Shown here one piece after another: positions 7,686-11,118 of a stretch of DNA of 11,118 bases. Positions within the stretch are counted from its first letter, which is position 1. Every line of letters starts with the position of its first letter. The stretch is from Amoeboradix gromovi (Eukaryota > Sanchytriomycota > Sanchytriomycetes > Sanchytriales > Sanchytriaceae): the NCBI GenBank assembly GCA_018985225.1, contig JADGIF010000316.1, forward strand, positions 1 to 11,118, given 5' to 3'. Position numbers and translations under genes: made by a program. The notes under the pieces were generated by a model that was not told the origin of the DNA, made no database searches, and worked only from the letters and a program-made list of their open reading frames with translations.

Positions 7686-8852
7686 ATGAGTCAAATGCTG
7701 CTTTTAACCGCCCTGAATGCCGTATTGGCCCCAAAGAGTTTGAAAGTATACTGCAAAATTAGCGAAGCGAATAGCCCTGAGTACTTCACGCTACCTCAGA
7801 TTGATTATCTTATTGCGGACACGCCAGTCAATTTACAATTGTTTAGTAGAAAAAATGATAAAATTGACATTAGTTTTAAAATTGAAGTACCGTCACGTTC
7901 TAGTTCTGGGCCAAAGCGAGCTAGGCTGGCAAATCAAGAACGATTGAAAATTTCTGCTTTCGGAGAGCTAACAGAGACTTTGAGGCTGCACTCGGATGAC
8001 AATGGGTATCGTTTTGAAGATCGCAATCAATTAGTTTACTTAAACTCTGACAAATTTATTCTGGAGTGCGGTGAAAATGAGTACAAATATGATGCTCCTT
8101 CCCATCAAAAGGTTACTTGCACTGCTAAAGTAAACAATGGATTCAGTTACTCAAGTATTCTAGATGTATATATGGATAAAAACGAAGAGTTTGAATTTAA
8201 CGAGGTATCAGCAACCGTTCAATTCTCTCATTTTGAAAATTTGTTTGAGATTTTTGCTGAAACTGTTGTGCCCGAAATTGGAACATTTTCTGGAGTGATT
8301 AAAGGTAAAATGGAATGGAACAGAGTGGTATATGAAAAGCCACTTTTTATTGAATACCAGGACGTTGATAAAAATCATTATGAACTGAAGTTCAAGGGTT
8401 ATGTTGAAACGGATGAGCAACTGAATCACTTGTTGCTTACAAAAGAGGAAGTTGAAACTTTAAAAAATGCAGCAATCGAAGCCACACATCATTCGCATTC
8501 GCCGTATTCTGGTTTTCCAGTTGGCTGCGCGTTATTGGGCACCAATGGGAAAATATATACAGGATGCAATGTCGAAAATTCTGCTTTTCCTTCGTCAATG
8601 TGTGCAGAGCGAAACGCTCTTGCCTCTACAAAATTTAGCGAGCTGGATTTAAGAGCTGTTGCTATCGTAGCACCGAATATGAAAGATGGAGTTATTACAC
8701 CTTGTGGGGCTTGTCGGCAATCACTTCGTCAGTACTCCAGTAATGCACTTGTATACTGTTTTGGCAATAAAGGGGAACTTCTGACTACATCCATGGAGGA
8801 AATCCTTCCACATTCATTTGGTCCAAGTTCCCTTCCTAAAGGTGAGACATAA
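7686..8852 (+). CDS. CDD1: Cytidine deaminase fused behind an unrecognised N-terminal domain, 388 aa
   Basis: Residues 250-381 are a complete homotetrameric-type cytidine deaminase of pyrimidine salvage, converting (deoxy)cytidine to (deoxy)uridine. They include SPYSGFPVGCALL, the substrate motif NVENSAF (295-301), zinc ligand Cys306 and catalytic Glu308 in CAERNA, and zinc ligands Cys340 and Cys343 in PCGACRQ. The usual enzyme is about 130-150 aa. Here 245 residues precede it with no stop and no ATG near the domain boundary, so this is a fusion and not two genes. The N-terminal part is hydrophilic with alternating beta-like stretches, a basic GPKRARL (75-81, possible nuclear signal) and KPLFIEY (218-224). 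I do not recognise it. A weak resemblance of its end to checkpoint-clamp (Rad9-type) strands is only a guess. An AATAAA follows the stop by 14 bp. Confidence 0.88.
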   Translation: MSQMLLLTALNAVLAPKSLKVYCKISEANSPEYFTLPQIDYLIADTPVNLQLFSRKNDKIDISFKIEVPSRSSSGPKRARLANQERLKISAFGELTETLRLHSDDNGYRFEDRNQLVYLNSDKFILECGENEYKYDAPSHQKVTCTAKVNNGFSYSSILDVYMDKNEEFEFNEVSATVQFSHFENLFEIFAETVVPEIGTFSGVIKGKMEWNRVVYEKPLFIEYQDVDKNHYELKFKGYVETDEQLNHLLLTKEEVETLKNAAIEATHHSHSPYSGFPVGCALLGTNGKIYTGCNVENSAFPSSMCAERNALASTKFSELDLRAVAIVAPNMKDGVITPCGACRQSLRQYSSNALVYCFGNKGELLTTSMEEILPHSFGPSSLPKGET

Positions 8853-8863
8853 ACAATTTTGTG

Positions 8864-8882
8864 AAAAATAAAGTTTATTTTT
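8864..8882. terminator. Palindromic bidirectional poly(A) signal
   Basis: AAAAATAAAGTTTATTTTT is a perfect 9-base inverted repeat around one G. It gives AATAAA on the plus strand (8867-8872) for the deaminase gene and AATAAA on the minus strand (plus-strand TTTATT, 8874-8879) for paralogue C. The convergent stop codons are only 51 bp apart, so the two 3' ends must overlap or share this element. Confidence 0.65.
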
Positions 8883-8903
8883 AAAGTTTACCGCGTTGTG
8901 TTT

Positions 8904-9668
8904 TTAAATTGCGCCGATTCTGTATGAGTGATGGTAGTCACTGGAAGGATTTGAAATATTCTTGAAAGACATTTCTCGAAGCAAGGTACCATAAAATTCC
9001 ACTAAAACATTAATCCTCATCAAATAAGCTAGAGCTCTTAGCATTCCTACCAACTGTATATTCAAAATTTTAAAAATCATTAACGAGATGTCTAATAATA
9101 TCAGTACCACCATTGCTGTCTTTAATAAGGTTATTAATTTATTTTTCAATAGTTCACGATATTCCAGAAACATGTCTACTTTTATCCTTAGAACAACAAA
9201 CATGTATACTTCAGTGATACATATTATGGCACTAAACAACACAGTTATTACAGTTCCCATGTAATTGTATTGTGGCCATACTTGTCCAATTATATTTAAG
9301 GTAACTGCAGGTATTTGGAACAGCAATATAATCCATGGTGCGTACTCAATATAGATATCATGTTTTGAATAGTACCCCCCAAAAGATCTAATCCTAATGC
9401 AATACATCCAGCTTACACATTGGACCATAATTATCGAGAATGGTATACAGGTTATGCCAACCAAAAACCTATCTTCAAGGCTCCAAAAACTCACAGCATT
9501 TAGAAGTGTAGCCAGAGTAATCCCGTTAACTAGACCTACTATACAAAATCTAAAAATTTGGCTGTAATGATTTTCGAATACCTCGAATGCCTTCAAAATA
9601 CCGAGAATAAATAATATCCAGCATGCGCCCAATATCATGTTGGACAAGTTGATTGAGAAAATTGACAT
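8904..9668 (-). CDS. Seven-helix membrane protein, paralogue C (diverged), 254 aa
   Basis: The start is ATG 9668-9666. A TTG three codons upstream also keeps the frame but is not a eukaryotic start. It aligns with A and B from NMILGACWILFILG (residues 10-23) through CVSWMYCIRIRS and GGYYSKHDIYI (97-107) to the last helix, with seven hydrophobic segments at matching places. It is the outlier. Helix 7 starts RALAY where A and B have RPFTY, the next motif is FYGTL in place of FYDEL, and helix 2 has lost CAII. The tail is basic and His/Tyr-rich (SSDYHHSYRIGAI) where A and B are acidic. It is inverted relative to A and B, with the deaminase gene between. Either the duplicate was inverted, or the deaminase segment was. 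The frame is intact over the full length, which suggests it is still selected. Confidence 0.85.
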   Translation of the reverse strand: MSIFSINLSNMILGACWILFILGILKAFEVFENHYSQIFRFCIVGLVNGITLATLLNAVSFWSLEDRFLVGITCIPFSIIMVQCVSWMYCIRIRSFGGYYSKHDIYIEYAPWIILLFQIPAVTLNIIGQVWPQYNYMGTVITVLFSAIICITEVYMFVVLRIKVDMFLEYRELLKNKLITLLKTAMVVLILLDISLMIFKILNIQLVGMLRALAYLMRINVLVEFYGTLLREMSFKNISNPSSDYHHSYRIGAI

Positions 9669-10321
9669 TTCTCTCAAGCTAGGTTTTATCTCCGCCAGTC
9701 ATGAGCATATGATTTTTTAAAATATGGCAAATTTGTTTCAGCAGTACAGGTTGCAACATGGTAAGATAACATGGTATGAGACATAGTACATCATTGGATT
9801 ATAGAATATTCCTATTTTCCTTCACATAATTGGAACATGAGACTCTATGATTTAGCTAATGAATCTTTAACCCGCCAGACTAGACTGATAACAATCTAAC
9901 TTTTCAAATAATGACTCGAGTATGCAAGCACATTACAACTGGTACACATATGTGGCTGAATAGATGTTGGATGAGATGGCGCTTTTAATATCTTGGCTAT
10001 ATAGGCACTTCTTTTGACTCACTGCACCGTACGTTATGCTCCAAACACTGGCCACTTGTTGGCAACACATGGCCTGTCTTTGGATATCTTTTCCATTTAA
10101 TCATCTCTTATTCTTCTTCAAAATAAGCAATTCTCTATTTTGAATAAATTTGTTATTGCAATTATCTCTTAGGGGTCCACTTAAAAACTAGACCAACTAA
10201 TTTTTATAGAGATGATACCCATAATTCAAATTGTTTACAGCTCACAAGTACAACTAAATGAGATCAGATTCCAAACTGGTAAAAGCCTGGGTAAGTCTAT
10301 CAGCAGCTTTTCCTTCTGACC
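9669..10321. other. Gap without a supported gene
   Basis: About 650 bases upstream of paralogue C. Near its left end (9712-9722) is an A/T run, ATTTTTTAAAA, that reads TTTTAAAAAAT on the minus strand, the same string found before paralogue B. A 41-codon minus-strand frame (10018-9896) reads KRSAYIAKILKAPSHPTS and then MCTSCNVLAY, with no start codon, and may be a relic. Bases 10179-10230 resemble 121-170. The rest shows nothing I can name. Confidence 0.45.
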
Positions 10322-10435
10322 TACTCCTCGATAAAAGTCCTGATTTCCGGGAAAATCGAGAATTTCCACAGAGAAACTAGCAATGTTAGATCTCCGTTAC
10401 AGTGATTGCTCACGGTTTCCCTACCCTGAGGAGGG
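10322..10435 (-). other. Conserved 3' flank of the Fanzor relic, possible guide-RNA region
   Basis: This stretch past the Fanzor coding end is conserved with 3416-3530, though the two proteins are broken differently. It holds a near-palindrome, GATTTCCGGGAAAATC (10334-10349; GATTTCCGAGAAAATC in copy 2). In TnpB and Fanzor elements the guide RNA comes from the 3' end of the element, overlapping or following the gene. A role here is inference from position and conservation. Confidence 0.3.
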
Positions 10436-11118
10436 ATTAAATAAGGATGCATATACTTGATGTATATGTTCCTTGCTGCCATATGATCTCTATCTTCAAA
10501 TGACAATTTGTACATGTGTATGTTTCCAAGTTGGTTTTCTTTAGAGTACCACACCTTGTACATGTCTGACTAGTAAATGCTTCATTACATTCGATTATCG
10601 TCTTTCCTCTTTGGTTACATTTGAACTTCAAGCGTTCCTTGAATGTGTAATGGGACATTGTAGCCATATCTCTTGCTACTTGCTCGACAAGCTACTTATC
10701 ACTTGACTAGTATTAAAAGAGGGTAAGTATATCAGATCATACGCCTTTGTGAGGTAATCACATATCTTCTTATGACAATCCTCTCTAAGACTCTTTACAC
10801 GCTGTATAAGTCTATACATGACCTTTTTATACTTGCGCTTCCTTTTTGATTGTGTTATTTTTGATTGTACTTTATCGATTGCGTATCAATACTTTTTGAT
10901 ATGATGGAATTCATGTGAGCAAAACTCCAAGATATTTTCACCGTCGTATCCCGTCAAAAACTTTCATACACCTGGATCTAATGCAATCACTTTTTCAATT
11001 ATCTTTGGTTCTTCAGGAACATACTCAGAAGGTATATGTACGAAAAACTCATTGAGTCTATTTCGAGTTATCTTTACAGCACCACTGACGTCATCACTAA
11101 CCCACTTTTCTACACCCT
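10322..11118 (-). pseudogene. Fanzor relic, copy 3 (longest, runs off the window)
   Basis: Minus-strand reading enters at the window edge in frame with KWVSDDVSGAVKITRNRL and reaches KVIALDPGV-stop-KFLTGYDGE. This is the RuvC-I motif of Fanzor/TnpB, with its Asp at 10978-10976 and a TGA at 10966-10964. A second TGA is at 10888-10886. Basic helical sequence (TQSKRKRKYKKVMYRL) and DLIYLPSFNTSQV (RuvC-II region) follow. One base is missing near 10675 relative to copy 2. The frame then continues as MATMSHYTFKERLKFKC, CNEAFTSQTCTRCG and YTCTNCHLKIE, giving an intact four-Cys zinc ribbon. A 4-base loss near 10490 shifts RDHMAARNIYIKY (RuvC-III Asp) into another frame. The copy is dead but nearly complete for the C-terminal half. 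Its N-terminal part lies outside the window. Confidence 0.85.

Noticed and set aside
7484-7688. Upstream exon for the deaminase fusion (ATGA, GTGAGT at 7488, TTTTTAG before 7677)
   Set aside because: Splicing these would put the deaminase start in a different frame. ATG 7686 needs no upstream exon.
8208-8652. Minus-strand 73-codon and plus-strand 61-codon frames inside the deaminase fusion
   Set aside because: They overlap a frame whose motifs are beyond doubt and show no motif of their own.
10886-10966. TGA read as Trp (alternative genetic code), suggested by TGA codons in the Fanzor relic and other relics
   Set aside because: All clearly intact genes use TGG for Trp and contain no in-frame TGA. 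The relics also carry TAA, TAG and frameshifts, so ordinary decay explains the TGA codons.

Overview
The window looks like nuclear DNA of a fungus. It carries a eukaryotic histone H3 of fungal type with a CCAAT/TATA promoter. The genes are A+T-rich and single-exon, have AATAAA-like 3' signals, and mostly end in TAA. A likely ZMM meiotic protein and decayed Fanzor (eukaryotic TnpB relative) sequences also fit a fungus. I see no ribosome-binding sites and no operon logic. The phylum cannot be fixed from the sequence. The compact layout and the Fanzor remains would fit an early-diverging fungus better than a budding yeast, but that is a guess.

Layout. 1-1015: decayed mobile DNA, with a minus-strand Fanzor C-terminal relic (about 203-430) and a plus-strand fragment resembling a Fanzor N-terminal part (485-718). 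1016-2821 (-): a 601-aa protein whose C-terminal part reads like the XPF-like module of Zip2/SHOC1. 2876-3289 (-): histone H3, only 54 bp upstream of it. 3316-3403: H3 promoter with four CCAAT boxes and a TATA box. 3416-3823 (-): a second Fanzor relic ending 12 bp from the outermost CCAAT box, followed by a plus-strand coding-like scrap (3857-4012). 4019-4439 (-): a possible small two-exon gene. 4440-5465: mostly empty. 5466-6227 (+), 6427-7185 (+) and 8904-9668 (-): three diverged paralogues of an unrecognised seven-helix membrane protein family. 7318-7530 (-): another possible small two-exon gene, divergent from 7686-8852 (+), a cytidine deaminase fused behind an unrecognised domain of about 245 residues. 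The deaminase gene converges on the third paralogue with a shared palindromic poly(A) signal. 9669-10321: no supported gene. 10322-11118 (-): the longest Fanzor relic, running off the window edge.

How the parts relate. H3, the Zip2-like gene and the deaminase are unrelated single-copy functions. The paralogue cluster shows local tandem and inverted duplication. The three Fanzor relics lie on the same strand and carry different lesions, so they decayed separately. The features most worth pursuing are the deaminase fusion, the one-residue insertion in the H3 tail, the membrane family and the Fanzor relics with their conserved 3' flank.
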